Assembly: GCA_016182425.1 (NCBI GenBank) | Contig: JACPGP010000018.1 | Location: 1 to 27,374 of the forward strand | DNA: 27,374 bases | Reading direction: 5' to 3' | DNA from: Candidatus Levyibacteriota bacterium | Lineage (GTDB): Bacteria > Patescibacteria > Microgenomatia > Levybacterales > UBA12049 | Shown here: piece after piece, positions 1 to 6,989 of the stretch | How the letters are laid out: each line of letters opens with the position of its first letter | Position numbering within the stretch: the first letter of the stretch is position 1 | Made by a program: the position numbers and the translations under genes | Notes under the pieces: generated by a model | What the model saw: only the letters and a program-made list of their open reading frames with translations | Told to the model about the DNA's origin: nothing | Database searches by the model: none

Positions 1-34
1 CATTGCAGCTGAAGGTGAAGGATATAAAAAATTG

Positions 35-289
35 TTAACGTTTCATTTTTCGATATACTTCGTTTACCATCCCACCTATTCTATCTGTGACTCCATTCCA
101 GTCAGCTAATCCTCCATTATTTTGCATAGATGTTTCTATTACATGTTCGATTCTGGAAACAGGGAGGCCTTTTTCGACTACTCGCCCAGCTCTTCTGGCT
201 ATTCCTTCTTGAGCATCTTCTGGGGCTTGAAATTTATCCAACACTCTTGCCAAACTGCCTATTGGTTTATAAGTAAATTTCTCTGTCAT
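35..289 (-). CDS. Small conserved-looking protein of unknown function (84 aa)
   Basis: I do not recognise this family. The 84-residue product is soluble, with no membrane segment or signal peptide, and is mildly basic (several Arg/Lys pairs, C-terminal KMKR). It has a helix-rich look, with a central stretch around residues 26-50 rich in Ala, Arg, Glu and Val and an Asn/Gly-rich turn near residues 57-60. It is read leftward from an ATG at 289, divergently from aspS. A well-formed promoter on the minus strand (TTGACA, 17-base spacer, TAAAAT) ends 13 bases before the ATG, which predicts a 5' leader of only about 6 bases. That promoter is the main reason to accept so short a gene. It ends near the left edge, so what follows it is unknown. 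Confidence 0.6.
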   Translation of the reverse strand: MTEKFTYKPIGSLARVLDKFQAPEDAQEGIARRAGRVVEKGLPVSRIEHVIETSMQNNGGLADWNGVTDRIGGMVNEVYRKMKR

Positions 290-302
290 TTCTTATAGGC
301 TT

Positions 303-331
303 ATTTTAAAATAAAAAGAACTTATTGTCAA
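303..331 (-). promoter_or_regulatory. Promoter of the 84-aa gene, sharing its -35 with aspS
   Basis: On the minus strand TTGACA (331-326), a 17-base spacer and TAAAAT (308-303). The predicted transcript starts about 6 bases before the ATG at 289. The -35 box overlaps the aspS -35 box (325-330) on the other strand by five bases, so the two promoters cannot both hold polymerase at once. Confidence 0.7.
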
Positions 332-353
332 GAGGGGAAAAACAGTCTAAAAT
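325..353 (+). promoter_or_regulatory. aspS promoter, leaderless arrangement
   Basis: TTGTCA (325-330), a 17-base spacer and TAAAAT (348-353). Only 5 bases separate the -10 box from the ATG at 359, so the first transcribed base would fall on or next to the start codon. No Shine-Dalgarno sequence could be present in such an mRNA. Confidence 0.75.
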
Positions 354-376
354 GAGAAATGGAAATGAGAAATGAG
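350..376 (+). repeat. AAATGAG heptamer repeat across the aspS start
   Basis: Units AAATGAG at 350-356, 363-369 and 370-376, with a six-base variant AAATGG at 357-362. Each unit carries an ATG (352, 359, 365, 372). Those at 359 and 365 are in the aspS frame. Those at 352 and 372 are in the two other frames and reach a stop after 7 and 3 codons. The array also overlaps the -10 box, so a change of copy number would alter the distance between promoter and usable ATG. Confidence 0.7.
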
Positions 377-1729
377 AAATTAAGGACGCTTGTTCAAGAT
401 ACCCCGCAATTGGTAGGAAAAGAAGTCTTGATTAAGGGTTGGGTGAAGACAAGGAGAGATCATGGGAAGCTTGTGTTTTTGGATGTTACGGATAAGAGCG
501 GCGTTGTACAGGTTGTAGCTCCTGGTACAGATAAAAATGTTTCGGAGCTACGATCCCAATATGTTGTTGGTATCAAAGGAACAGTTCATAAGAGACCAGA
601 ACATTTAAGAAATAAAAAAATTCCAACAGGAGATGTTGAGATTCAGCCTCATGCTGATGGAATTGAGATTATTTCCAAAGCAGACACACTGCCTTTTGAT
701 CTTGACCAGTCAGAGCTTAATTTAGAATTACCAACACTTTTGGATTTTAGATCGCTAACGCTTCGCCATCCAAAACAGCAGGCAATTTTTAAGGTGCAAG
801 AAGCTTTAGTTGCGGGATTTAGAAAAGGGGCAGAGGAGCTTGGTTGTACAGAGATTGTGGTGCCAACAATTGCCATCAGCGCTACAGAGGGGGGTGCCGA
901 GGTATTTGCGGTTGACTACTACGGACACAAGGCATACTTAACCCAAAGCCCACAACTTTATAAGCAAATGATGGTGCCAATCTTTGAGCGGGTCTGGACA
1001 ATTGCTCATGCCTACAGAGCAGAGCCGTCTGTTACCACCCGCCATCTTTCGGAAACCACACAATTAGATTGCGAAATGGGATTTGTGACATTCGAAGAAT
1101 TATTGGATAGTTTAGAACAAGTTGGAGTAACCATGGTTGATTATACGCAAGAAAAATGTAGCGATATTTTTTCGGCATACAACTTAGAAAGGGTGGCTCT
1201 GGGCAAAATTCCAAGACTCACTTTACGGGAAGCGCAGGAAATTATTTTTAAGGAATTTGGTAGAGATAGCAGAAAAGAAAAAGATTTAGCGCCACAAGAT
1301 GAAGTAGATATTTGTAAATGGGCAAAAGAAAAACATAAGAGTGATTTTGTAACAATTACCCATTTTCCAACAAAAGCCAAACCTTTTTATACCATGCCAG
1401 ATCCAAAAGACCGACAGTACTCTCTAAGTTATGATTTGCTGTTTAGGGGTGTTGAGGTATTAAGCGGAAGCCAGCGTATTAATGATTATGAGATGCTGGT
1501 TAAATCTATAAAAAACAGAGGCATGAATCCTAAAGATTTTGCCTTGTATCTGATGGCTTTTAAGTATGGCATGCCGCCTGAAGGAGGATTTTCTTTTGGC
1601 TTGGAGAGAATGACCATGAAACTTTTTGGTCTTGCCAACATTCGAGAAGCAAGTCTTTTCCCCAGGGATATGGAGCGCATTGATGAACGATTATCAGCAC
1701 ATAATAAAGACAATCAAAAAAAAAGGTAG
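359..1729 (+). CDS. aspS: Aspartyl-tRNA synthetase, archaeal type
   Basis: Class II aminoacyl-tRNA synthetase that charges tRNA with aspartate in the cytoplasm. The N-terminal OB-fold anticodon domain covers about residues 15-110. The catalytic core shows motif 2 as RAEPSVTTRHLSE, followed by DCEMGF, then the LSGSQRINDYE segment and motif 3 as FGLERMTMKLFG with the NIREASLFPRD tail. At 456 residues it lacks the roughly 130-residue GAD insertion of bacterial AspRS (about 590 aa) and matches the archaeal/eukaryotic form. In bacteria this form is often non-discriminating and also makes Asp-tRNA(Asn), which needs GatCAB; no gat gene lies in the window, so that is inference. The ATG at 359 is chosen because the promoter places the transcript start there; the ATG at 365 is an in-frame alternative. 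The 3' end overlaps dacA. Confidence 0.93.
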   Translation: MEMRNEKLRTLVQDTPQLVGKEVLIKGWVKTRRDHGKLVFLDVTDKSGVVQVVAPGTDKNVSELRSQYVVGIKGTVHKRPEHLRNKKIPTGDVEIQPHADGIEIISKADTLPFDLDQSELNLELPTLLDFRSLTLRHPKQQAIFKVQEALVAGFRKGAEELGCTEIVVPTIAISATEGGAEVFAVDYYGHKAYLTQSPQLYKQMMVPIFERVWTIAHAYRAEPSVTTRHLSETTQLDCEMGFVTFEELLDSLEQVGVTMVDYTQEKCSDIFSAYNLERVALGKIPRLTLREAQEIIFKEFGRDSRKEKDLAPQDEVDICKWAKEKHKSDFVTITHFPTKAKPFYTMPDPKDRQYSLSYDLLFRGVEVLSGSQRINDYEMLVKSIKNRGMNPKDFALYLMAFKYGMPPEGGFSFGLERMTMKLFGLANIREASLFPRDMERIDERLSAHNKDNQKKR

Positions 1730-2687
1730 AGCGTTCGAAAAGCGGTTAATTAAACTTGCCACAGTCAAAAACGCGCTTTTTACCTGTTTGCTTCTAATAT
1801 TTTTTCTAGTGTTTTTTAGTATTGCTACATTTGATAGATTTTTATTGCAGGAAACAGAAGAAGGCAGGGTTTTAGCCGTTCCTTTTGCCCTTCCCCCACC
1901 GGCAGCGTATCCGGTAGCAGTCGGCATTTTGGGGGTGGATACGATTTCCCCTTCGCTTTCGGCGCATTCGGCAATTATTATAGATAACGATTCCAAAGTG
2001 GTGCTTTTTGCCAAAAATCCTACGCTTCGTTTTTCCATGGCCTCGACCACAAAAATTATGACAGCTCTTGTTGCTCTTGAACACTTTAATTTGTACGATG
2101 TGCTTACTATACAAAGTGATCCAAGAGAGGTAGAAGGAGCAACTGTTGGGTTTATCAAAGGTGAAAAAGCATTTTTTGAAGATCTTCTCTATGCCATGCT
2201 TCTTCCCTCTGGCAATGATGCGGCAGTGGCTCTTGCCCAAAATTATCCAGGGGGTGAAAAAGCCTTTGTTGAGAAAATGAACAAAAAGGCAGAAGGGTTA
2301 CATTTGTTTAACACGTACTACGTTGACCCTTCGGGGTTAAATGATAATAACTACACAACTGTTTTTGATCTGGCCAATCTTGCATCTGTGGCATTAAAAC
2401 AGCAAACGCTTTCTCACATTGTCTCCACAAAGAAAAAAGTCATCAGAAGCGTTAGTGGCAATGTATATTCCTTTACAAATTTGAATAAGCTGCTCGGTGC
2501 TAATGGGGTTTTTGGGATGAAAACTGGATTTACCGATGAGGCAGGAGGAGTGCTGGTAACTTTAAAAAAAGAAGGGGAGAGGACATTTATTCTTGTTGTT
2601 ATGAAAAGTGACGACAGATTTGCAGATACAGAGAAGTTGATCTTTCTTATTTCTGGTAAGGTTCAGTTTGAATCCATGAGTCCGTAA
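1683..2687 (+). CDS. dacA: D-alanyl-D-alanine carboxypeptidase (peptidase S11), membrane anchored
   Basis: Penicillin-binding-protein-5-type serine carboxypeptidase that trims the terminal D-Ala from peptidoglycan stem peptides outside the membrane. From the chosen start (334 aa) a basic N-terminus and one membrane segment (about 30-50) come first. The catalytic domain follows, with STTK (S121, K124), SGN (176-178) and KTG (280-282), the complete active-site set. It ends soon after the core, so the C-terminal beta domain and amphipathic anchor of E. coli PBP5 are absent; the N-terminal segment is the likely anchor instead. The ATG at 1683 has GGAG at 1672-1675, seven bases away, inside the end of aspS. 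The gene therefore overlaps aspS by 47 bases in another frame and is probably cotranscribed with it. The 3' end overlaps the convergent neighbour by 41 bases. Confidence 0.88.
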   Translation: MNDYQHIIKTIKKKGRAFEKRLIKLATVKNALFTCLLLIFFLVFFSIATFDRFLLQETEEGRVLAVPFALPPPAAYPVAVGILGVDTISPSLSAHSAIIIDNDSKVVLFAKNPTLRFSMASTTKIMTALVALEHFNLYDVLTIQSDPREVEGATVGFIKGEKAFFEDLLYAMLLPSGNDAAVALAQNYPGGEKAFVEKMNKKAEGLHLFNTYYVDPSGLNDNNYTTVFDLANLASVALKQQTLSHIVSTKKKVIRSVSGNVYSFTNLNKLLGANGVFGMKTGFTDEAGGVLVTLKKEGERTFILVVMKSDDRFADTEKLIFLISGKVQFESMSP

Positions 2688-3708
2688 GTGCTTGAATATA
2701 CGCAAAGAAACCATTATCTCCTTCAAAAACAATAATTGGCATCAGATAGTTTGTTTTGGAATCTGCCAGATAGTATCCCAAAAACACATTTTTAATGTGT
2801 ATGGTGTTTTCCTCTCCAAAGTACGAGGCAATGTAGGCTTTTTGCTCCTGCAGCTCTCTAAACGCAAACTCACCTGTTTTTATGGGATACGTGGCTTTTG
2901 GTTCTTCGATGTTAAAATGGTTAAATTTGGCCTCAACTACCTGTTCATCAAATCTGCCGCCTGCTAGTATTAGATACATGGTAGATTGTGGCGGGCGAGG
3001 ATAATATATTGGAAAGCTGTTTTTATCTTTTTGAAAGAAATCAACGCGGATAAGATGGGCAGTGGATGGACTCGATGCAACTACCATTGATTGATTTTGG
3101 ATAGAAAGAAGAGTGGTTTTTGTTTTGGATAAATCAATGTCGTTTGGGAAGAGGGAAAGCCTGCTAAGAAAAGACGTAGCAGTATTGATGGCACTGGCTG
3201 GATCGGGAGGGTTTGTTTTTAAGATGCTATCTGGACTAGTTAGATAATTTGACAAGAGTTGGAATTCAGAAGTAACAATGTCCAGAATTAGTTTTCGAAA
3301 TGGCGGTTGTGTCTCGGTCCAAACATATCGGGTGTCAGAGAGTGCTTCTGCAGTTTTTAAAAATCCCACAGCCGCAGCTCTCTCTTCTGCCCTTTTGAGA
3401 TTAAGAAGACTAGGCTGCGGTTTTTGTATGGGATAAATAGTTGCTCTATCGGGCAGATTTGGTAATGTACCTGATACTGTGTTAAGGATAAAGGTAAGTT
3501 TTTTATCAGTTGCGTTTGTTGGAAAGGATATGGGTGGTAATTTGCCAAACGAAACAGTTGGTGGCTGAGGTGGTGTGGGAAAAAATTTTTCTTTTACGGC
3601 TCCCCCAAATTGAAAAGTAAAAAAAAGAAGTATTATTGCGGCGATAGTAAGACCGCCCCATTTAGTAAGTTTTCTTGTTTCTTCGGTAACGGTGTGAAGA
3701 CTTGCCAT
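2647..3708 (-). CDS. Membrane-anchored extracytoplasmic protein of unknown function
   Basis: A 353-residue protein of unknown family. After a short cytosolic N-terminus there is one hydrophobic segment (about residues 17-38). A Pro-rich linker (around 43-62) and a long polar domain, probably outside the membrane, follow. The last 60 residues contain a conserved-looking stretch (NVFLGYYLAD, then LMPIIVFEGD and FFAYIQA). That pattern recalls the C-terminal halves of YycI/PepSY-type extracytoplasmic modules, but this is only an impression. The ATG at 3708 is fixed by a minus-strand promoter whose -10 box ends 6 bases upstream, so the mRNA would be leaderless. It is divergent from gltX across 39 bases and convergent with dacA, whose coding end it overlaps by 41 bases. 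Confidence 0.75.
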   Translation of the reverse strand: MASLHTVTEETRKLTKWGGLTIAAIILLFFTFQFGGAVKEKFFPTPPQPPTVSFGKLPPISFPTNATDKKLTFILNTVSGTLPNLPDRATIYPIQKPQPSLLNLKRAEERAAAVGFLKTAEALSDTRYVWTETQPPFRKLILDIVTSEFQLLSNYLTSPDSILKTNPPDPASAINTATSFLSRLSLFPNDIDLSKTKTTLLSIQNQSMVVASSPSTAHLIRVDFFQKDKNSFPIYYPRPPQSTMYLILAGGRFDEQVVEAKFNHFNIEEPKATYPIKTGEFAFRELQEQKAYIASYFGEENTIHIKNVFLGYYLADSKTNYLMPIIVFEGDNGFFAYIQALTDSWIQTEPYQK

Positions 3709-3711
3709 GCC

Positions 3712-3744
3712 TTGAGTATAGAAGATGGCCTATGGTAAAATCAA
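3712..3744. promoter_or_regulatory. Fully overlapping divergent promoters for gltX and the 353-aa gene
   Basis: Plus strand: TTGAGT (3712-3717), 18 bases, then TGG and TAAAAT (3736-3741), an extended -10, with GTG of gltX 6 bases on at 3748. Minus strand: TTGATT (3744-3739), 18 bases, TATACT (3720-3715), with ATG 6 bases on at 3708. The -35 of each overlaps the -10 of the other, so about 33 base pairs carry both promoters. Confidence 0.7.
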
Positions 3745-3747
3745 GGC

Positions 3748-4977
3748 GTGAGACAAATTCGAGTTCGCATTGCCCCAAGTCCAACAGGCATTCCCCATAT
3801 TGGTAACACCCGAACTGCGCTTTTTAATTATTTGTTTGCAAAACATAATCAAGGTATGTTTTTGCTTCGGATCGAAGATACAGACCGGGCTCGCATAGTT
3901 GCTGAAAGCGAAAAGGCAATTTATGAAATACTTAGTTGGTTAGGGTTGCAGTGGGATGAAGAGTACAAGCAATCAGAGCGTTTGGATATTTACAAAGAAC
4001 ACGGAAAAATTCTGCAAGAGAAAGGCTTAGCATATGAAGATAATGGTGCGATTCGTTTTAAAATGTCAAAAGAGGGAATAACAGAGTGGGTTGACGCAAT
4101 TGGAGAAAAACATATTTCGTTTGAAAATAAAACCCAGGAAGATTTTGTAATTATTAAATCAGACAGTTTTCCCACATATAATTTTGCCAATGTTGTAGAT
4201 GACCACCTTATGCAGATTTCACATGTGATTCGAGGCGATGAGTTTATTTCCTCAACCCCAAAACACATCCAGCTTTATGAAGCATTTAGCTGGAAACACC
4301 CGGTGTTTGCGCATTTGCCTGTAATTTTAGGACCTGATAAAACAAAACTCTCCAAACGACATGGCGCAAAATCGGTGCTTGATTATCGGGATGAAGGGTA
4401 CCTTAAAGAAGCGCTTTTAAATTTTATGGTGCTTTTAGGGTGGAATCCAGGAGGAGATAGAGAGATCCTATCAATAGAGGAAATGATCAGTTTGTTTGAT
4501 TTGAAAGACGTAAATACCAGTTCACCTGTTTTTGATGTCCATAAGCTTATGTGGTTTAATGGTTATTATATTCGTAATTTATCAGAAGATGAGCTCTTTT
4601 TGAGGATTAAAGATTTAGGATTAACGATTAAGGATGAGCAATTAGCCAAAAAACTTATTCCTTTAGCGCAGACAAGGATGAATACTCTCAATGATTTTTA
4701 CACGCTTACAAAGCATTTTTTTGAAGAACCAGAAATTATACTTGATGAAAAAGAAAAAGAAGTTGCAAAAAAATTACTTGATGTATTTACTAATGTCTTA
4801 GCTTGGAAAAAAGAAGATATCCTACAATTCCTTAAACAAGTTTTAGAACAAGAGAAGACACGCATGACAATGTTTTATAAAATACTAACAGGGAAAGAAT
4901 CAGGTCTTCCATTACCAGAATCACTTGTAATATTAGGGAAAGAAAAAACAATAGAGAGATTAAAAAGGATTATTTAA
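3748..4977 (+). CDS. gltX: Glutamyl-tRNA synthetase, shortened form
   Basis: Class I aminoacyl-tRNA synthetase that loads glutamate onto tRNA(Glu) and, in organisms with GatCAB, often onto tRNA(Gln). The HIGH-type motif is HIGN (residues 17-20) after APSPTG; RIEDTDR is at 41-47; the KMSKS-type motif is KLSKR (200-204) before HGA. The C-terminal helical anticodon domain is present and ends in the usual TGK...LP.SL..LGKE.TIERL pattern. The protein has 409 residues against about 470 in E. coli. Most of the gap lies after GLAYE (93-97): the text jumps to GAIRFK, dropping the roughly 45-residue zinc-binding subdomain. The start is GTG at 3748, 6 bases from an extended -10 box, so leaderless. The stop codon overlaps the next ATG by one base. 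Confidence 0.9.
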   Translation: MRQIRVRIAPSPTGIPHIGNTRTALFNYLFAKHNQGMFLLRIEDTDRARIVAESEKAIYEILSWLGLQWDEEYKQSERLDIYKEHGKILQEKGLAYEDNGAIRFKMSKEGITEWVDAIGEKHISFENKTQEDFVIIKSDSFPTYNFANVVDDHLMQISHVIRGDEFISSTPKHIQLYEAFSWKHPVFAHLPVILGPDKTKLSKRHGAKSVLDYRDEGYLKEALLNFMVLLGWNPGGDREILSIEEMISLFDLKDVNTSSPVFDVHKLMWFNGYYIRNLSEDELFLRIKDLGLTIKDEQLAKKLIPLAQTRMNTLNDFYTLTKHFFEEPEIILDEKEKEVAKKLLDVFTNVLAWKKEDILQFLKQVLEQEKTRMTMFYKILTGKESGLPLPESLVILGKEKTIERLKRII

Positions 4978-5567
4978 TGAAATATTTTGCAGAAATTCTA
5001 TCGTTTGTTTTTCATCCGGTGATCTTTTTTCTCATCATGCCTATTCTTATTGTTTCTCGGTATACCCAAAACTCAATATCTGTACTTAAGTGGGAAGCAT
5101 TTTCCGCCTTTTTTGTGGCGATTGCAGTAACCATTGTTCTTGTTGGCAGGAGAAGGGGAATTTTTTCCGATTGCGACTTGTCTAAAAAAGAGGAACGGTA
5201 TGAATTTTATTTTCTTGTTCTTATCTTTGGTGCTATCTATATAGCCGTTTCACTTTTTTTCAAAGGAATTTTCTACCCAATGTCAATTGTTGCAGTCGGC
5301 ATTGTTTTTGGTATTGGTATTTTCGATTTTTTAAATCGTTATGTAAAAACAAGTAACCACGTGGCAGTTGCATCTGCATTTACAACGGCTATTTTTATTC
5401 TCTACGGTGTTTATTCTTTTCTTACAGTGTCATGGATCCCTCCCTCACTTGCTTGGGCAAGGCTTAGACTTCGAAAACATACTATAAACGAAGCAATTAT
5501 TGGCGCTATTCTTGGAATAGGCATTACCTTGTTGACATTTTTTGTGGGAAGGTATATCTATAGATAA
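4977..5567 (+). CDS. PAP2-like membrane phosphatase family protein
   Basis: A 196-residue protein with about six hydrophobic segments. Three short stretches resemble the PAP2 phosphatase signature: SKKEERYEF (near 75), as in the K......R motif of CPR and Bacteroidetes homologues; SNHVAVASAF (near 127), in place of PSGH; and ARLRLRKHTINEAIIGAILG (near 160-180), which matches R......H...E/D..G. The expected role is removal of phosphate from a lipid such as undecaprenyl diphosphate or phosphatidate at the outer face. The middle motif is degenerate (SNH rather than SGH), so activity is uncertain. The ATG overlaps the gltX stop by one base (TAATG), which points to translational coupling. The kinase 14 bases downstream would act in the opposite direction on similar lipids. 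Confidence 0.6.
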   Translation: MKYFAEILSFVFHPVIFFLIMPILIVSRYTQNSISVLKWEAFSAFFVAIAVTIVLVGRRRGIFSDCDLSKKEERYEFYFLVLIFGAIYIAVSLFFKGIFYPMSIVAVGIVFGIGIFDFLNRYVKTSNHVAVASAFTTAIFILYGVYSFLTVSWIPPSLAWARLRLRKHTINEAIIGAILGIGITLLTFFVGRYIYR

Positions 5568-5581
5568 TTGTTATTTTTTTT

Positions 5582-5944
5582 ATGATAGATCTAAAACGTT
5601 TATTTCTTTCTTTTAGTTTTGCATTTGACGGTATGTTATACGCATTTAAACATGACCAAAATTTGCGAATTCACATAACTACGGCTTTTTTTGTTTTAAG
5701 TTTTGGATTGTGGCTTAGCTTAAGCAATTTTGAGATGTGGGTGTTAGGAATAATGATTCTTTTTGTTATAATGGCGGAAATGCTCAACACAGCCATAGAA
5801 CAAATGGTAGATCTTATTAGTCTTGAGCATAGTAAAGAAGCAAAAATAGCCAAAGATGTTTCAGCAGCAATGGTATTTTTTACTGTTGTTGCCTCGGTTA
5901 TAGTTGGTCTTTTTATTTTTGTTCCCCATATTTTCCCAAGTTAA
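5582..5944 (+). CDS. dgkA: Diacylglycerol/undecaprenol kinase (DgkA family)
   Basis: A 120-residue integral membrane kinase of the DgkA family. The family signature E.LNTAIE..VDLI is seen as EMLNTAIEQMVDLIS (about 72-86), followed by AKIAKDVSAAMV (about 94-105). Three hydrophobic segments fit the trimeric DgkA fold. In Gram-positive and CPR lineages this small form usually phosphorylates undecaprenol rather than diacylglycerol, which would return lipid carrier to cell-wall and glycan synthesis; that assignment is inference. No Shine-Dalgarno sequence precedes the ATG, only a T-rich run. A weak possible promoter (TTGACA 5532-5537, 17 bases, TATCTA 5555-5560) lies in the end of the upstream gene. 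It is otherwise the last gene of the gltX unit. Confidence 0.85.
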   Translation: MIDLKRLFLSFSFAFDGMLYAFKHDQNLRIHITTAFFVLSFGLWLSLSNFEMWVLGIMILFVIMAEMLNTAIEQMVDLISLEHSKEAKIAKDVSAAMVFFTVVASVIVGLFIFVPHIFPS

Positions 5945-5952
5945 AGATCTTC

Positions 5953-5980
5953 TTGACTTCCTGGAAAAAGTATGTATACA
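5953..5980 (+). promoter_or_regulatory. Promoter of the DUF378 gene
   Basis: TTGACT (5953-5958), a 16-base spacer and TATACA (5975-5980). The transcript would start near 5987 and carry a leader of about 36 bases with a full Shine-Dalgarno sequence, unlike the leaderless starts elsewhere in the window. Confidence 0.6.
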
Positions 5981-6004
5981 CTCAAATAGGAATTGGTTTT
6001 GAGG

Positions 6005-6014
6005 AAAGGAGGTG
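6005..6014 (+). promoter_or_regulatory. Near-perfect Shine-Dalgarno sequence deciding the DUF378 start
   Basis: AAAGGAGGTG ends 8 bases before the ATG at 6023. It is the strongest ribosome binding site in the window. It overrules the upstream TTG at 5993, which would put this sequence inside the coding region. Confidence 0.85.
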
Positions 6015-6022
6015 AAACATAC

Positions 6023-6232
6023 ATGAAGGCACTTCACATGGCAAGCTTTACGCTCGTTGTTGTTGGCGCTTTAAACTGGGGTTTGGTAGGACTTTTAGAT
6101 TTTGATTTGGTAAAAATAGTTTTTGGCTCAATAGCAGGTGTTGATAAGCTAGTATACATTCTGGTTGGCGCGGCAGGTGTTGTTCTTATAGCAACACACA
6201 TGCAAGATTGCAAAATCTGCAGTAAAAAATAA
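6023..6232 (+). CDS. DUF378 family small membrane protein (YuzA-like)
   Basis: A 69-residue protein that matches the DUF378 family known from Bacillus YuzA. It has the hallmark GALNWGLVGLLDFDLV (about residues 14-29) between two hydrophobic helices (about 4-24 and 44-60), and a short Cys-containing tail (CKIC). The function is unknown; members are small two-helix membrane proteins. It has its own promoter and a very strong ribosome binding site, and a hairpin follows its stop, so it is probably a separate and strongly translated gene. Confidence 0.85.
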   Translation: MKALHMASFTLVVVGALNWGLVGLLDFDLVKIVFGSIAGVDKLVYILVGAAGVVLIATHMQDCKICSKK

Positions 6233-6258
6233 CGGGTATTTATTGTTTTTTAAGTCTC

Positions 6259-6286
6259 GTCCCCGCTTGGCGGGGACAGGCTTTTT
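6259..6286 (+). terminator. Probable intrinsic terminator after the DUF378 gene
   Basis: A perfect 8-bp stem, GTCCCCGC (6259-6266) with GCGGGGAC (6270-6277), closes a three-base loop (TTG). Four bases later comes a run of five T (6282-6286). The T-run is short and starts four bases from the stem, so read-through into the L,D-transpeptidase gene five bases further on is possible. Confidence 0.55.
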
Positions 6287-6290
6287 ATAG

Positions 6291-6989
6291 ATGAGAAAAC
6301 GGCAAAGAAAGGGCATTGGGTTTTATCTAAGAATTTATTTTCTTTCTCTTTTTGTGGGACTGATTGTTTTTGGTTTGAGCAACTATTTTGTAAAACCTAA
6401 AGCCCCTTGCGCCAATTCTCTAACATGCACAAGCGATCTATCAGAAAAAATTGAAAACGGCGCTATTGGTGTGTTTGCGGGACGAAAAGTTATTCCTCCC
6501 ACAATTGATGTTGCTTTAGATAGCGCTAGGTCTGTGGTGCTGGGAGCCAAAGATCCAAGCGGGGAAAAACATATTTATATTGATCTTTCAACCCAAACAC
6601 TCTATGCCTATCAGGGAAGTAAAAAAGTTATGCAAACACTGATTTCCTCTGGAAGATGGGGTAGAACCCCTGCTGGTAATTTTAATATCTGGATAAAATT
6701 AAGAGCTACTCGTATGGCAGGTGGATCTGGGGATGACGCATATAATTTGCCAAATGTACCTTATGTAATGTATTTTTACCGTGATTTTGGCTTACATGGA
6801 GCGTATTGGCATAATAATTTTGGTAGCCCTATGAGTCATGGCTGTGTGAATATGCGGCAAGTTGATGCGAAAACACTATTTGAGTGGGCAGATGGTCCAG
6901 AAGGCAAAAAGCGCGGAACAGCAGTATCGGTCTGCGATTCGTTTAATGGGCCAAGCACTTGCGTACAGAAAAATCCAATTAAGACATGA
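6291..6989 (+). CDS. L,D-transpeptidase (YkuD domain), membrane anchored
   Basis: A 232-residue enzyme expected to form 3-3 cross-links in peptidoglycan or to attach proteins to it, outside the membrane. A basic start (RKRQRK) and one membrane segment (about 11-32) anchor it. The YkuD domain runs from about residue 92 to 215 and carries the signature HG (169-170), then FGSPMSHGCVNM with H183 and the catalytic Cys C185. Extra Cys residues (40, 46, 215, 224) may form disulfides. I found no promoter or good ribosome binding site just before the ATG; transcription may leak through the upstream hairpin or start within it. The stop overlaps the next start as ATGA. Confidence 0.88.
   Translation: MRKRQRKGIGFYLRIYFLSLFVGLIVFGLSNYFVKPKAPCANSLTCTSDLSEKIENGAIGVFAGRKVIPPTIDVALDSARSVVLGAKDPSGEKHIYIDLSTQTLYAYQGSKKVMQTLISSGRWGRTPAGNFNIWIKLRATRMAGGSGDDAYNLPNVPYVMYFYRDFGLHGAYWHNNFGSPMSHGCVNMRQVDAKTLFEWADGPEGKKRGTAVSVCDSFNGPSTCVQKNPIKT

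Noticed and set aside
1694..2158. 154-codon open frame antisense to dacA
   Set aside because: It lies opposite a gene with a complete S11 active site, has no promoter or ribosome binding site, and its composition is that of a reverse-complement shadow.
5993..6022. TTG start for the DUF378 protein at 5993
   Set aside because: It would place the strongest Shine-Dalgarno sequence of the window inside the gene. The ATG at 6023 has ideal spacing and matches the usual N-terminus of the family.
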